A stretch of DNA of 64,000 bases from assembly GCF_020026925.1 (NCBI RefSeq), contig NZ_JAIQDW010000002.1:62001-126000 (forward strand), written 5' to 3'. Below, piece after piece: positions 1-8,304 of this stretch (positions are counted from its first letter, which is position 1; each line of letters opens with the position of its first letter). Origin of the DNA: Flavobacterium hibisci (GTDB taxonomy: Bacteria > Bacteroidota > Bacteroidia > Flavobacteriales > Flavobacteriaceae). The translations under genes were made by a program, and so were the position numbers. The notes under the pieces were generated by a model. That model searched no databases. It saw only the letters and a list, made by a program, of their open reading frames with translations, and was not told where the DNA came from.

Positions 1-741
1 ACGGAAACCTGTCATTACCTCATCAAAAATCAATAAAATTCCGTTTGCCGTACACAATTCTCTTACCCCTTGCAAGAAACCTTTTTGAGGTGGAATACAC
101 CCCATATTCCCTGCAACTGCTTCTATAATTATCGCTGCGATTTCATTTTTATTCGCTTCAATTAACGTTTTTACATTCTCTAAATCATTGTATTTCGCCA
201 ATAAAGTATCTTTTGCTGTTCCTTCTGTAACTCCGGGACTGTTTGGTGAACCAAAAGTTACAGCTCCGCTGCCTGCCTGAATCAAAAACGAATCAGAATG
301 CCCGTGGTAACAACCTGCAAATTTGATGATTTTATCTCTTTTTGTGAAGCCGCGAGCCAGACGAATGGCACTCATACAAGCTTCTGTACCTGAATTCACA
401 AAACGGATTTTATCAATATTCGGAACCATTGAAACCGCTAAAGCAGCAATTTCTGTTTCCAGTTCGGTTGGCATTCCAAATGAAGTTCCCAGTTTTGCTT
501 TTTCGATTACCGCATCCACTACCGGCTGATAGGCATGACCTAAAACCATTGGTCCCCAGGAGTTGATATAATCGATTAATTTATTTCCGTCTTCATCATA
601 TAAATATGCTCCTTTGGCACTTTTTACAAAAATCGGAGTTCCACCAACGGCTTTAAATGCTCTTACTGGTGAATTTACCCCTCCCGGAATTACTTTTTCT
701 GCTTCAGCAAAAAGCTGACTACTTCTTTTATAAATCATCAT
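1..741 (-). CDS. hemL: Glutamate-1-semialdehyde 2,1-aminomutase (partial, N-terminal 247 residues)
   Basis: A PLP enzyme that turns glutamate-1-semialdehyde into 5-aminolevulinate, the first committed tetrapyrrole (haem) precursor, in the cytoplasm. Reading from position 741 gives [20 protein letters not shown], then [10 protein letters not shown], the [15 protein letters not shown] cofactor-phosphate region and CYHGHSD, all typical of the family. The last residues visible, FDEVMTGFR (239-247), hold the Asp that contacts the PLP ring nitrogen. The lysine that binds PLP and the rest of the usual ~430 residues lie outside the window. Two ATGs in tandem (741 and 738) could start it. It is the last visible gene of a packed minus-strand operon, 31 bp after the glucosaminidase gene. 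Confidence 0.95.
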   Translation of the reverse strand, partial: MMIYKRSSQLFAEAEKVIPGGVNSPVRAFKAVGGTPIFVKSAKGAYLYDEDGNKLIDYINSWGPMVLGHAYQPVVDAVIEKAKLGTSFGMPTELETEIAALAVSMVPNIDKIRFVNSGTEACMSAIRLARGFTKRDKIIKFAGCYHGHSDSFLIQAGSGAVTFGSPNSPGVTEGTAKDTLLAKYNDLENVKTLIEANKNEIAAIIIEAVAGNMGCIPPQKGFLQGVRELCTANGILLIFDEVMTGFR

Positions 742-742
742 T

Positions 743-769
743 AATTATTAATTGTCAATTATTAATTGT
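743..769. repeat. Two 13-bp direct repeats in the hemL 5' spacer
   Basis: AATTATTAATTGT occurs at 743-755 and again at 757-769, filling the spacer between the glucosaminidase gene and hemL. It may be replication slippage or a degenerate spacer repeat; no promoter motif is evident. Confidence 0.6.
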
Positions 770-772
770 GAA

Positions 773-1654
773 TTACTTCACTCTGAGCATTTGCCCTATC
801 GAAAGGGCATTATCCGTCAAATTATTTTTTTGTTTTAATTCGTCAACCAAAATATTGAATTTTTTGGATATCGAATACAAAGTATCTCCTTTCTGGACTT
901 CGTATAAATTCGGATCGTCTGAACTTGTAACTGAAGGCGAAGACGAACTCTTTACCGGTGCGGACTTATTAATTGCGGTATAGCTTTTCCCTGTAACCTG
1001 ACAATCGTACTGATGCAGATTATAACGCTCAATATAACTGATTAATTTATCCGGATAATTAGGATCTGTTGCATAACCACAAGCCCTCAACCCTTTTGAC
1101 CAGGCTTTATAATCGTCTTTTTCATACGTAAACAAAACGGCATATCGGTTTTTACCAACTAAAAATAAAGCGTGATCCCTGTAGGATTCTGATGGTTCTT
1201 TATATTTTCTAAAACATTCCTGAGACGAATCATCATCATGACGAACACTTTCCCCAAGCCAGTCCTTGTGACATTTTATTCCGAAATGATTATTAGCTGA
1301 CACCGCCAGATCCCCTCTTCCTGCTCCCGATTCCAGAATTCCCTGGGCCAGAATAATACTGGCCGGAATACCGTATGTTTTCATGTTTCCCATTGCAATA
1401 TCTTTATACTGCAAAACATAATCAGTAATCAGACTGCTGGTAACAACTGTTTTGGAAGTCGATTGGATAACCTCAGTTGTGTTATTTGTAGAAGGATATT
1501 TAGCAGTTGGTCTGGAAGTAACTCCTTTTTTAGTCGTAACTGTTCTGGGTCTTTGAACCGCTGCCTGTTTTTTAGTGGTTGCGATAGTAGGCTTGCTGGA
1601 AGAACAGCTTGCCAATACTGCAACTACGAAGAGTGTAATTATTTTTTTAAGCAT
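773..1654 (-). CDS. Glucosaminidase-domain lipoprotein with C-terminal LysM
   Basis: A predicted peptidoglycan hydrolase of the N-acetylglucosaminidase family (FlgJ/LytG-like) held by a lipid anchor. From the ATG at 1654 the protein has 293 residues: a lipoprotein signal with lipobox VLASC (Cys17), a low-complexity Ser/Thr/Lys linker to about residue 75, a glucosaminidase domain at about 80-210 with GILESGAGRGDLA (probable catalytic Glu108) and NNHFGIKC, and one LysM peptidoglycan-binding domain at about 249-293 (YEVQKGDTLYSISKKF). The longest ORF starts three bases earlier with TTG, so the ATG is preferred. It overlaps the 3' end of the upstream PLP-enzyme gene by 8 bp, which implies cotranscription. 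Its cell-wall target is inferred from the family. Confidence 0.88.
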   Translation of the reverse strand: MLKKIITLFVVAVLASCSSSKPTIATTKKQAAVQRPRTVTTKKGVTSRPTAKYPSTNNTTEVIQSTSKTVVTSSLITDYVLQYKDIAMGNMKTYGIPASIILAQGILESGAGRGDLAVSANNHFGIKCHKDWLGESVRHDDDSSQECFRKYKEPSESYRDHALFLVGKNRYAVLFTYEKDDYKAWSKGLRACGYATDPNYPDKLISYIERYNLHQYDCQVTGKSYTAINKSAPVKSSSSPSVTSSDDPNLYEVQKGDTLYSISKKFNILVDELKQKNNLTDNALSIGQMLRVK

Positions 1655-2555
1655 CAATTTTGAGTGTTGGTAATTTTTTCTGCTTCAATTTAATATTCAT
1701 TCCTTCAATTCCCTGTAATCCGCCGGTGTGAATGAGTAAAATTTTTGAATGTGCAGGAAAATAGTTTTTATGGATTAAATCTATAACGCCAAAAACCATC
1801 TTTCCAGTATAAATTGGATCTAAGGGCACTTTATTTTCTTCAAAAAAAGCATTGATAAATTCTATTAATTCTAAATTTATCTTGCCATAACCTCCAAAAT
1901 GATAGTCAGAAATGAAATTCCAGTTATCTTTTTGTGCAAAAATACGAATTTCATCTTTTAAAAAATCACCTTTTAACGCCGGAAAACCTAAAATTTTCTG
2001 ATTGGGCAATGCGCTATTTATTAATCCGGAAATTGTTCCACCCGTTCCAACTGCGCAGCAAACATAATTAAAAACTGAATCCTCATCAGTCAAAATCTCT
2101 TCACAGCCTTTCACGGCCAGCTCGTTTGTACCGCCTTCGGGAACCAAATAAAAATCTCCAAATTTCGCTTTTAAATTTTCAATATAAGATTTTTCGCTTT
2201 TTAAACGATACTCTTCTCTTGACACAAATTCAAATTCCATTCCGTTTTCCTGAGCGAATTTCAGGGTTGGATTTTCTTCAATTTTATCGAAAAGTTCATC
2301 CCCGCGAATAATTCCGATGGTTTTAAATCCCTGTTCTTTGCCCGCAAAAGCGACAGCTGCAATATGATTTGAAAAAGCACCGCCAAAAGTCAATAAAGTC
2401 GTTTTGTTTTCGGCTATCGCCTGAAGCAAATTGTATTTCAGTTTCCTGAACTTATTTCCTGATACAAAAGGATGAATCAGATCTTCCCGCTTTATCGTCA
2501 AAGAAATGTCGTTTGAAAACTCAATATTTATGGGCTGATTAAAAACGGGGGTCAT
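1647..2555 (-). CDS. ACC deaminase / D-cysteine desulfhydrase family PLP enzyme
   Basis: A fold-type II PLP enzyme of 302 residues. The family either opens 1-aminocyclopropane-1-carboxylate to 2-oxobutyrate and ammonia or cleaves D-cysteine to pyruvate, sulfide and ammonia; the sequence alone does not settle which. The motif SGNKFRKLKYNL (32-43) holds the expected PLP lysine, Lys35; FGGAFSNH resembles the substrate-carboxylate loop, and CAVGTGGTISGL is the phosphate-binding glycine loop. The length is slightly shorter than characterised ACC deaminases (~340), as in flavobacterial relatives. It shares ATGA with the preceding gene (4-bp overlap at 2552-2555) and overlaps the next gene by 8 bp, so it is in an operon. 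Confidence 0.85.
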   Translation of the reverse strand: MTPVFNQPINIEFSNDISLTIKREDLIHPFVSGNKFRKLKYNLLQAIAENKTTLLTFGGAFSNHIAAVAFAGKEQGFKTIGIIRGDELFDKIEENPTLKFAQENGMEFEFVSREEYRLKSEKSYIENLKAKFGDFYLVPEGGTNELAVKGCEEILTDEDSVFNYVCCAVGTGGTISGLINSALPNQKILGFPALKGDFLKDEIRIFAQKDNWNFISDYHFGGYGKINLELIEFINAFFEENKVPLDPIYTGKMVFGVIDLIHKNYFPAHSKILLIHTGGLQGIEGMNIKLKQKKLPTLKIDA

Positions 2556-2887
2556 TTTAATTTTATGTATTGCAAGAACTGAAAAAAAGAGCGGTTTTTC
2601 AGATAGTTAAAATTAGTTTCATTTTTGTATGCCTCTCTTTCAAAACTAATATTTCTATAAGCTAAATCTGTGTTTTTGTATTGAATCAAACGAATAAAAA
2701 ATTCTAAAATATACCAGATAAAAAACGGTAGAATCAACATTTCTATTTGCTGTCTTAAATGTATTTTTTCGTGGTTTACAAAAACAGCATTTACCTGGTC
2801 ATTATAATATTTTACTAAAATGAAGGGAAAAACAGCCATTCCGCGATATCCTTTGGGAATTAAATATTTAGCAACAATCAGAAACAT
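2552..2887 (-). CDS. Small membrane protein with HExxH motif (M56-like)
   Basis: A 111-residue protein without a firm name. It shows a hydrophobic N-terminus (MFLIVAKYLIPKGYRGMAVF), then NHEKIHLRQQIE with a HExxH zinc-site motif (His39, Glu40, His43), a membrane segment at about 51-69 (LILPFFIWYILEFF), and SFEREAYKNE at 81-90 that could supply a third acidic ligand. This order, HExxH followed by a helix and then ExEAY, resembles the core of BlaR1/M56-type integral membrane peptidases, but the protein is much smaller than a full M56 enzyme. It is the first gene of the operon, overlapping the deaminase gene by 4 bp. Peptidase activity is an inference. Confidence 0.72.
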   Translation of the reverse strand: MFLIVAKYLIPKGYRGMAVFPFILVKYYNDQVNAVFVNHEKIHLRQQIEMLILPFFIWYILEFFIRLIQYKNTDLAYRNISFEREAYKNETNFNYLKNRSFFQFLQYIKLK

Positions 2888-3000
2888 TGGCTGTAAAATT
2901 TATAAATTTGTAGTTATAAAATTGTTCGATTTCAATAAAATCACAATCGATTAATTGTTTTTTCAACTTTAATGAAACGCCAATTGACACAAAATAGTTT

Positions 3001-3186
3001 ATGAAAGAGCAAAGTAATGAAAATAAATTAATCGAAGGCGAAGATTTTTACTATACGCTCGAAGGTTATAAGTGCTTTACCGAAAAACACCATTTAAAAC
3101 GTGGTTACTGCTGTAAAAGCGGCTGTCGTCATTGTCCTTACGGTTTTGACAAACGAACCGGACAAATCAGAAAGAAAGCCAATTAG
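3001..3186 (+). CDS. DUF5522 small cysteine-rich protein
   Basis: A 61-residue protein with the conserved pattern of DUF5522: EGYKCFTEKHHLKRGYCC, then SGCRHCPYGFDK. Cys25, Cys37, Cys38, Cys42 and Cys45 plus His30/31 could bind a metal, but no function is known for the family. The C-terminus is lysine-rich. It is divergent from the upstream minus-strand operon and starts 113 bp from it; the ATG lies just after AATTGACACAAAATAGTTT. The spacer after it (3187-3389) holds only A+T-rich sequence with short repeat remnants such as TTAGAAGCTTAGGATCTTA before hutU. Confidence 0.85.
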   Translation: MKEQSNENKLIEGEDFYYTLEGYKCFTEKHHLKRGYCCKSGCRHCPYGFDKRTGQIRKKAN

Positions 3187-3389
3187 ATAATGTATCAATT
3201 TGAGAATTAGATAATTTAAATAAAATCCCAATCTTAAAATACCAAGATTTAACAAACATCTTTAGGAGTAAAATATTGGTAGATTTCAAAAGTCAGTCTC
3301 AGGTAGACAAAATTAAAAAACAAAAAATTAATCTGTTGTTAATCTAATAAAAATACCTTAGCAACTTAGAAGCTTAGGATCTTAAAAAA

Positions 3390-5366
3390 ATGACTTTCAA
3401 AGAACAAATACAACAAGGAATCCCTTCTATATTGCCACCAAAGCAGGCATACGATCCGGCTATTAATCATGCTCCGAAACGAAAAGAAATTCTTTCGGCT
3501 GAAGAAAAAAAGCTGGCATTGAAAAATGCTTTACGCTATTTCGACCCAAAACATCACGCCGAATTAGTTCCTGAATTTTCAGAAGAATTAGAAACTTACG
3601 GTCGTATTTATATGTATCGTCTTCGTCCGGAATATAAAATGTACGCAAGACCAATTGATGAATATCCCGGAAAATCATTGCAGGCAAAAGCGATTATGCA
3701 CATGATTCAGAACAATTTGGATTATGCCGTAGCGCAGCATCCTCACGAATTGATTACCTATGGTGGAAACGGAGCTGTTTTTCAAAACTGGGCGCAATAT
3801 TTATTGACAATGCAATATTTGTCTGAAATGACAGATGAGCAGACTTTAACAATGTATTCCGGTCATCCAATGGGATTATTTCCTTCGCATAAAGAAGCCC
3901 CGAGAGTTGTGGTTACAAACGGAATGGTAATTCCGAATTATTCTAAACCTGACGATTGGGAAAAAATGAATGCTTTGGGCGTTTCGCAATACGGACAAAT
4001 GACGGCGGGAAGTTATATGTATATTGGCCCACAGGGAATTGTACACGGAACTACAATTACGGTTTTGAATGGTTTTAGAAAAATAAAACAAAATCCAGAA
4101 GGAAGCTTATTCGTAACTTCGGGCCTTGGCGGAATGTCAGGCGCACAGCCAAAAGCAGGAAATATTGCGGGTTGTATTACGGTCTGCGCCGAAGTAAATC
4201 CGAAGATTACTAAAATCCGTCACGAACAAGGATGGATTAATGAAGTTGTAACTACGACCGAAGAATTGGTTGCCAGAGTCAATTCGGCGAAAGCCAAAAA
4301 AGAAACCGTTTCTATCGCTTATTTAGGAAATGTTGTGGATGTTTGGGAATGTTTCGATAAAGAAAACATCAAAATCGATTTAGGATCCGATCAGACTTCA
4401 CTTCATAATCCATGGGCAGGAGGTTATTATCCGGTTGGAGTTTCGTTTGAAGAAGCTAATGAAATGATGGCTAACAATCCGGAATTATTCAAAGAAAAAG
4501 TTCAGCAAACGCTGCGCCGTCATGCCGATGCAATCAACAAACATACCGCAAAAGGAACTTACTTTTTCGATTATGGAAATGCGTTTTTATTAGAAGCTTC
4601 CCGTGCAGGAGCTGATGTAATGGCCGAAAATAATATCGATTTTAAATATCCGAGTTACGTTCAGGATATTATGGGATCCATGTGTTTTGATTACGGATTT
4701 GGCCCTTTCCGCTGGGTTTGTACTTCCGGAAAACGGGAAGATTTATTAAAAACTGATGCAATTGCAAGTCAGGTTTTAGAAGAAATGGCCAAAACAGCCC
4801 CTGATGAAATTCAGCAGCAAATGCAGGATAATATCAAATGGATTAAAGGGGCTCAGGAAAACAAACTGGTTGTAGGATCTCAAGCCCGAATTTTATATGC
4901 CGATGCCGAAGGCCGAATTAAAATTGCCGAAGCTTTTAATCAGGCGATTGCAAAAGGTGAAATTGGCGCTGTCGTTTTAGGACGCGACCATCATGACGTT
5001 TCCGGAACTGATTCGCCTTATAGAGAAACTTCAAATATTTATGACGGATCCCGTTTTACAGCTGATATGGCGATTCATAATGTAATTGGAGACAGCTTCA
5101 GGGGAGCAACATGGGTATCGATTCATAACGGCGGGGGCGTTGGCTGGGGAGAGGTTATAAATGGCGGATTTGGTATGGTTCTTGATGGTTCTACAGAGGC
5201 TTCAAACCGTTTAGCATCAATGCTTTTCTGGGATGTAAACAACGGAATTTCAAGACGAAGCTGGGCCCGAAACGAAGGTGCTGTTTTTGCAATAAAACGC
5301 GCCATGAAAGTTCAGCCGTTATTGAAAGTAACTTTACCCAACATGGTTGATGAAAGCTTACTATAA
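3390..5366 (+). CDS. hutU: Urocanate hydratase (long form)
   Basis: Hydrates urocanate to 4-imidazolone-5-propionate, step two of histidine degradation, using a tightly bound NAD+ as electrophile. At 658 residues it is of the long type, closer in length to the ~676-residue animal enzyme than to the ~555-residue Pseudomonas/Bacillus form. Visible family segments are YGGNGAVFQNWAQYLLTM, SGHPMGLFPSH, TAGSYMYIGPQGIVHGT, FVTSGLGGMSGAQPKA, QTSLHNPWAGGYYP, GRDHHDVSGTDSPYRET and the C-terminal HNGGGVGWGEVINGG. No hutH, hutI or hutG is visible nearby, so the rest of the pathway must be elsewhere. The DUF4136 gene follows after 25 bp and may be cotranscribed. Confidence 0.95.
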   Translation: MTFKEQIQQGIPSILPPKQAYDPAINHAPKRKEILSAEEKKLALKNALRYFDPKHHAELVPEFSEELETYGRIYMYRLRPEYKMYARPIDEYPGKSLQAKAIMHMIQNNLDYAVAQHPHELITYGGNGAVFQNWAQYLLTMQYLSEMTDEQTLTMYSGHPMGLFPSHKEAPRVVVTNGMVIPNYSKPDDWEKMNALGVSQYGQMTAGSYMYIGPQGIVHGTTITVLNGFRKIKQNPEGSLFVTSGLGGMSGAQPKAGNIAGCITVCAEVNPKITKIRHEQGWINEVVTTTEELVARVNSAKAKKETVSIAYLGNVVDVWECFDKENIKIDLGSDQTSLHNPWAGGYYPVGVSFEEANEMMANNPELFKEKVQQTLRRHADAINKHTAKGTYFFDYGNAFLLEASRAGADVMAENNIDFKYPSYVQDIMGSMCFDYGFGPFRWVCTSGKREDLLKTDAIASQVLEEMAKTAPDEIQQQMQDNIKWIKGAQENKLVVGSQARILYADAEGRIKIAEAFNQAIAKGEIGAVVLGRDHHDVSGTDSPYRETSNIYDGSRFTADMAIHNVIGDSFRGATWVSIHNGGGVGWGEVINGGFGMVLDGSTEASNRLASMLFWDVNNGISRRSWARNEGAVFAIKRAMKVQPLLKVTLPNMVDESLL

Positions 5367-5391
5367 ACAAAACATTTAATTCTATAAAATT

Positions 5392-5934
5392 ATGAAAACA
5401 TTCAAATTAGTTCCGATTTTGCTGTTATTGATCCTTAGTTCATGCAGCAGTATTACTGTTTATTCTGATTACGATAAAAATGTCGATTTTACGCCTTACA
5501 AAACCTATGCCTTCTTCAAACCCGGAATTGATAAAGTCGAGATTTCTGATTTGGATAAAAGACGTATCCTTCATGCAATTGATACAGAAATGCAGTCTAA
5601 AGGTTTCACAAAAAGTGAAAAACCTGATTTGCTGGTGAACATTTTTACAAAATCAAGAGAGCAGGTTGATGTAAACCAATTTAACGCCGGATGGGGCTAT
5701 GGTTGGGGATGGGGATGGAATCCATGGATGATGTATGGAGGAAACCAAACTACCGTATCAACTTCTACTGAGGGTACTTTATACATCGATCTGATTGATG
5801 CCAAAAAGAAAGAAATGATCTGGCAGGGAGAAGGAATTGGGGTTTTAACCCGAAACATCGATAAAAAAGATGAAAGAATTGCTGAATTTGTAAGCAAAAT
5901 TTTAGCGCAGTATCCTCCTCAGGTAAAAAAATAA
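5392..5934 (+). CDS. DUF4136 domain lipoprotein
   Basis: A 180-residue envelope lipoprotein of unknown function. A signal peptide ends in the lipobox LSSC (Cys at about 18), followed by a DUF4136 domain (VYSDYDKNVDFTPYKTYAFF, LDKRRILHAIDTEMQSKGF, KPDLLVNIF). An insert of glycine/tryptophan repeats (GWGYGWGWGWNPWMMYGG, about 99-117) interrupts the domain, then GTLYIDLIDAKKKEMIWQGEG completes it. The Gly/Trp loop is a common oddity of Bacteroidota DUF4136 proteins. It begins 25 bp after hutU. The next gene downstream is separated by the ilvA leader region. Confidence 0.86.
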   Translation: MKTFKLVPILLLLILSSCSSITVYSDYDKNVDFTPYKTYAFFKPGIDKVEISDLDKRRILHAIDTEMQSKGFTKSEKPDLLVNIFTKSREQVDVNQFNAGWGYGWGWGWNPWMMYGGNQTTVSTSTEGTLYIDLIDAKKKEMIWQGEGIGVLTRNIDKKDERIAEFVSKILAQYPPQVKK

Positions 5935-5963
5935 TTATACATTTGCTCTTCACACAACAGTAA

Positions 5964-6023
5964 ATGACAAACTTTAATAACATCATTATCGCTATTATGA
6001 GCATTATTGCAATTGAGCAGTAA
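5964..6023 (+). CDS. Putative isoleucine-rich leader peptide of ilvA
   Basis: A 19-codon ORF, ATG 5964 to TAA 6021-6023, encoding MTNFNNIII-AIMSIIAIEQ. Seven of the nineteen codons are isoleucine (three in a row at 5982-5990, then 5994, 6003, 6006 and 6012). It lies 87 bp upstream of the ilvA ATG, with an intrinsic terminator in between. That is the classical organisation of ribosome-mediated attenuation, and isoleucine is the end product of the pathway ilvA starts. Translation of this ORF is inferred; no Shine-Dalgarno is seen, as is usual in Bacteroidota. Confidence 0.75.
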   Translation: MTNFNNIIIAIMSIIAIEQ

Positions 6024-6064
6024 TGGCGGGGTGTTATATTAAAAAGTAAACAATACAATTTATG

Positions 6065-6092
6065 AAACCTCCCACAACCGGGAGGTTTTTTA
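6065..6092 (+). terminator. Intrinsic terminator just upstream of ilvA
   Basis: AAACCTCCC (6065-6073) pairs perfectly with GGGAGGTTT (6080-6088) around a 6-nt loop, followed by a run of T to about 6091. It ends only 18 bp before the ilvA start, so it would block ilvA as an attenuator unless antiterminated; it could also end hutU-DUF4136 transcripts. Confidence 0.85.
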
Positions 6093-6109
6093 TTTTCAAA
6101 ATTAAAATT

Positions 6110-7354
6110 ATGAATTTATTCAACGAGGTACTCAATGCAAAAAAACAACTTGAAAATGTTGTAGCTTCTACTCCACTTATGCAGAATCTTAATCTTTCTG
6201 ATGAATTTAAGGCAACTATTTTATTAAAAAGAGAAGATTTACAAATTGTCCGCTCTTATAAGATCAGAGGGGCTTACAATAAAATTTCTTCGTTGACTGA
6301 TGCTGAAAAACAAATTGGAGTGATTTGCGCCAGTGCCGGAAATCATGCCCAGGGTGTTGCTTATTCCTGCAATTTACTTCAGATAAAAGGTAAAATTTAT
6401 ATGCCAAAAACCACTCCGAAGCAAAAAGTAAAACAAGTACAATTGTTCGGGAAATCGTTTGTAGAAATTGTACTGACAGGAGATACTTTTGATGATGCTT
6501 ACGCTTCTGCCACTGCAGATGCCATCAAAAATCATAAAATATTCATTCATCCGTTTGATGATGAAAAAGTAATTGCAGGTCAGGGAACGGTTGGTTTAGA
6601 AATACTCGAAAATTACAAAGAGCCTATTGATTATGTTTTTGTTCCAATTGGCGGCGGCGGACTGGCTTCCGGTTTATCTGAGGTTTTTAAACATTTAAGT
6701 CCGAATACCAAAATAATTGGTGTTGAGCCAAAAGGTGCTCCTTCAATGAAAACTTCGATTGAAGAAAATAAAAACACAGCCTTAAAAACAATCGATAAAT
6801 TTGTAGATGGCGCCGCTGTAAAACAAGTGGGAGACAAAACTTTTGAAATCTGTCGTTATAATCTGGAAGATATTATCCTGGTTCCCGAAGGAAAAGTATG
6901 CACCACTATTTTACGATTGTACAATGAAGAAGCTATGGTAGTTGAGCCGGCAGGTGCTTTAACAATTGCTGCTTTAGATTTTTACAAAGACAAAATTAAA
7001 GGAAAAACAGTTGTTTGCGTGGTGAGCGGAAGCAATAATGATATTGAAAGAACAGCCGAAATAAAAGAACGTTCTTTACTGTACGAAGGCTTAATGCATT
7101 ATTTTATGATTCAGTTTCCGCAGCGTCCCGGTGCTTTAAAAGAATTTGTCAATAACATTTTAGGTCCTGATGATGATATTACTTATTTTCAGTTTGCTAA
7201 GAAAACAAGTCGTGAAATGGGTTCTGTTGTCGTTGGACTAGAATTAAAAAACAAAAAAGACATTCTAAATATTAAACTGAATATGACCCAAAACGGATTT
7301 GAATTTCAATATCTGAATGATAACCCCAATTTGTTTACACAGTTAATCGGGTAA
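6110..7354 (+). CDS. ilvA: Threonine dehydratase (biosynthetic type, short C-terminal domain)
   Basis: Deaminates threonine to 2-oxobutyrate, the entry step to isoleucine. From the ATG at 6110 the protein has 414 residues. The N-terminal fold-type II PLP domain shows VRSYKIRGAYNK (PLP Lys51), SAGNHAQGVAYS and the glycine loop PIGGGGLASGL; the C-terminal part (about 325-414: HYFMIQFPQRPGALKEFVNN) is a single ACT-like regulatory domain, shorter than the double domain of E. coli IlvA (514 aa). An in-frame ATG at 6062 would add 16 residues encoded by the terminator hairpin and is rejected. The leader ORF and terminator upstream suggest control by isoleucine supply. No other ilv genes are visible. 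Confidence 0.93.
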   Translation: MNLFNEVLNAKKQLENVVASTPLMQNLNLSDEFKATILLKREDLQIVRSYKIRGAYNKISSLTDAEKQIGVICASAGNHAQGVAYSCNLLQIKGKIYMPKTTPKQKVKQVQLFGKSFVEIVLTGDTFDDAYASATADAIKNHKIFIHPFDDEKVIAGQGTVGLEILENYKEPIDYVFVPIGGGGLASGLSEVFKHLSPNTKIIGVEPKGAPSMKTSIEENKNTALKTIDKFVDGAAVKQVGDKTFEICRYNLEDIILVPEGKVCTTILRLYNEEAMVVEPAGALTIAALDFYKDKIKGKTVVCVVSGSNNDIERTAEIKERSLLYEGLMHYFMIQFPQRPGALKEFVNNILGPDDDITYFQFAKKTSREMGSVVVGLELKNKKDILNIKLNMTQNGFEFQYLNDNPNLFTQLIG

Positions 7355-7440
7355 AAAATGTACCGCTATGATAAATATCAGCAAATAAAAAAGACGCTAT
7401 ATCGTATTTTTGCAAACTCAAAAATTTAATTAAAAAAAAC

Positions 7441-7824
7441 ATGGCATTTCAGGATATTTCAAATATAGAAGACATAAAACTTTTAGTCAATACATTTTAC
7501 GAAAAAGTACAGAACGATGATTTGATCGGACCTATTTTTAATGAAAAAATGATCGGAAGATGGCCGGAACATCTGGAAAAAATGTACCGTTTCTGGCAGA
7601 CTTTACTTTTAGAAGAACATACCTATTCCGGAAGCCCTTTTCCGCCACACAAACATTTACCGGTAAACCAATCGCATTTTGATCGATGGATGGAAATTTT
7701 CACCGAAACTGTTGATTCTTTATTTGCCGGAAAATTAGCAGAAGAAACCAAAGTCCGTGCGGCAAATATGGCTTATATGTTCAATTATAAAATTGAATAT
7801 TTCAGAAATCAGGCAAATCAATAA
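7441..7824 (+). CDS. Group III truncated haemoglobin
   Basis: A 127-residue globin of the truncated (2-on-2) group III type, which binds haem and small gases such as O2 or NO; the physiological role varies and is not set by sequence. It shows LVNTFYEKVQNDDLIGPIF at the N-terminus, RFWQTLLLEEHTYSG, HKHLPVNQSHFDRWMEIF with the probable proximal His in QSHFDRW, and the tail ANMAYMFNYKIEYF. A -7-like TATTTTTG lies at 7405-7412, 28 bp before the ATG, without a convincing -33 element. It stands alone after ilvA (86-bp spacer) and is followed by a small secreted-protein gene. Confidence 0.9.
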   Translation: MAFQDISNIEDIKLLVNTFYEKVQNDDLIGPIFNEKMIGRWPEHLEKMYRFWQTLLLEEHTYSGSPFPPHKHLPVNQSHFDRWMEIFTETVDSLFAGKLAEETKVRAANMAYMFNYKIEYFRNQANQ

Positions 7825-7860
7825 ATTGCAATAATTTTAAAATAACTACTTACTTAAAAT

Positions 7861-8304
7861 ATGAAAAAACTAATTATTCTGTGTAGCGTTCTTTGTATGT
7901 TCTTTGCTGTCACCACAAAGGCACAATCTGCCAAAAGTATGCTTTACAAAGGCACTATTGACGGAAAAATAGCCGTAACATTTTATATAAAAGAAGAAGA
8001 AAATCCTTGTACCGCAGATTTAATGTACACATCAATGTACCGCTACGACAAATCCGGCAGCTGGATACAATTAGACATTACTCAAAATAAAAAGAATGAA
8101 AACCAACTTGTATTAGTCGAACATGGATTTTCAGGAGTTATGATTTTAACGAAGGAAGGAACAAATTTTAATGGATTATGGATCAGTCCTGACAGTAAAA
8201 AACAATTAAAAGTAACCTTGAAGGAAGTCCGTATGACCAAAAAAGAGACTGAAACTTACGAGGATAAAATGGAGAAAATAAATTATGAAAATAACGATTG
8301 TTAA
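7861..8304 (+). CDS. Hypothetical secreted protein
   Basis: A 147-residue protein not recognised by family. A signal peptide is clear (MKKLIILCSVLCMFFAVTTKAQS, cleavage after AKA/QS at about 20-22). The mature part is rich in beta-prone segments (SMLYKGTIDGKIAVTFYIKEEENPC, YRYDKSGSWIQLDI, NFNGLWISPDSKKQLKVTLKEV), suggesting a small periplasmic or secreted beta-sandwich. Two cysteines, one near residue 50 and one at the very C-terminus, could form a disulfide. It starts 36 bp after the globin gene and may share its transcript. Confidence 0.75.
   Translation: MKKLIILCSVLCMFFAVTTKAQSAKSMLYKGTIDGKIAVTFYIKEEENPCTADLMYTSMYRYDKSGSWIQLDITQNKKNENQLVLVEHGFSGVMILTKEGTNFNGLWISPDSKKQLKVTLKEVRMTKKETETYEDKMEKINYENNDC

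Larger units (their letters stand above)
5964..6092 (+). promoter_or_regulatory. Putative ilvA transcription attenuator
   Basis: Four elements fit an attenuator. A leader ORF rich in Ile codons (5964-6023) ends in a hairpin within its own 3' end: 6003-6010 pairs with 6017-6024 (8 pairs, one G-U). Directly after the stop codon, GGGGTGTT (6028-6035) can pair with AACCTCCC (6066-6073) by 7 of 8 positions, one of them G-U. AACCTCCC is part of the 5' arm of the terminator hairpin 6065-6088, so the two structures exclude each other. A ribosome finishing at 6021-6023 would cover 6028-6035 and let the terminator form; a ribosome stalled at Ile codons would leave that segment free for antitermination. 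The pairings were found by eye. Confidence 0.7.

Noticed and set aside
6062..6109. N-terminal extension of IlvA (MKPPTTGRFFIFKIKI)
   Set aside because: The extra codons are made of the terminator hairpin and its T-run; the ATG at 6110 gives the normal family N-terminus.
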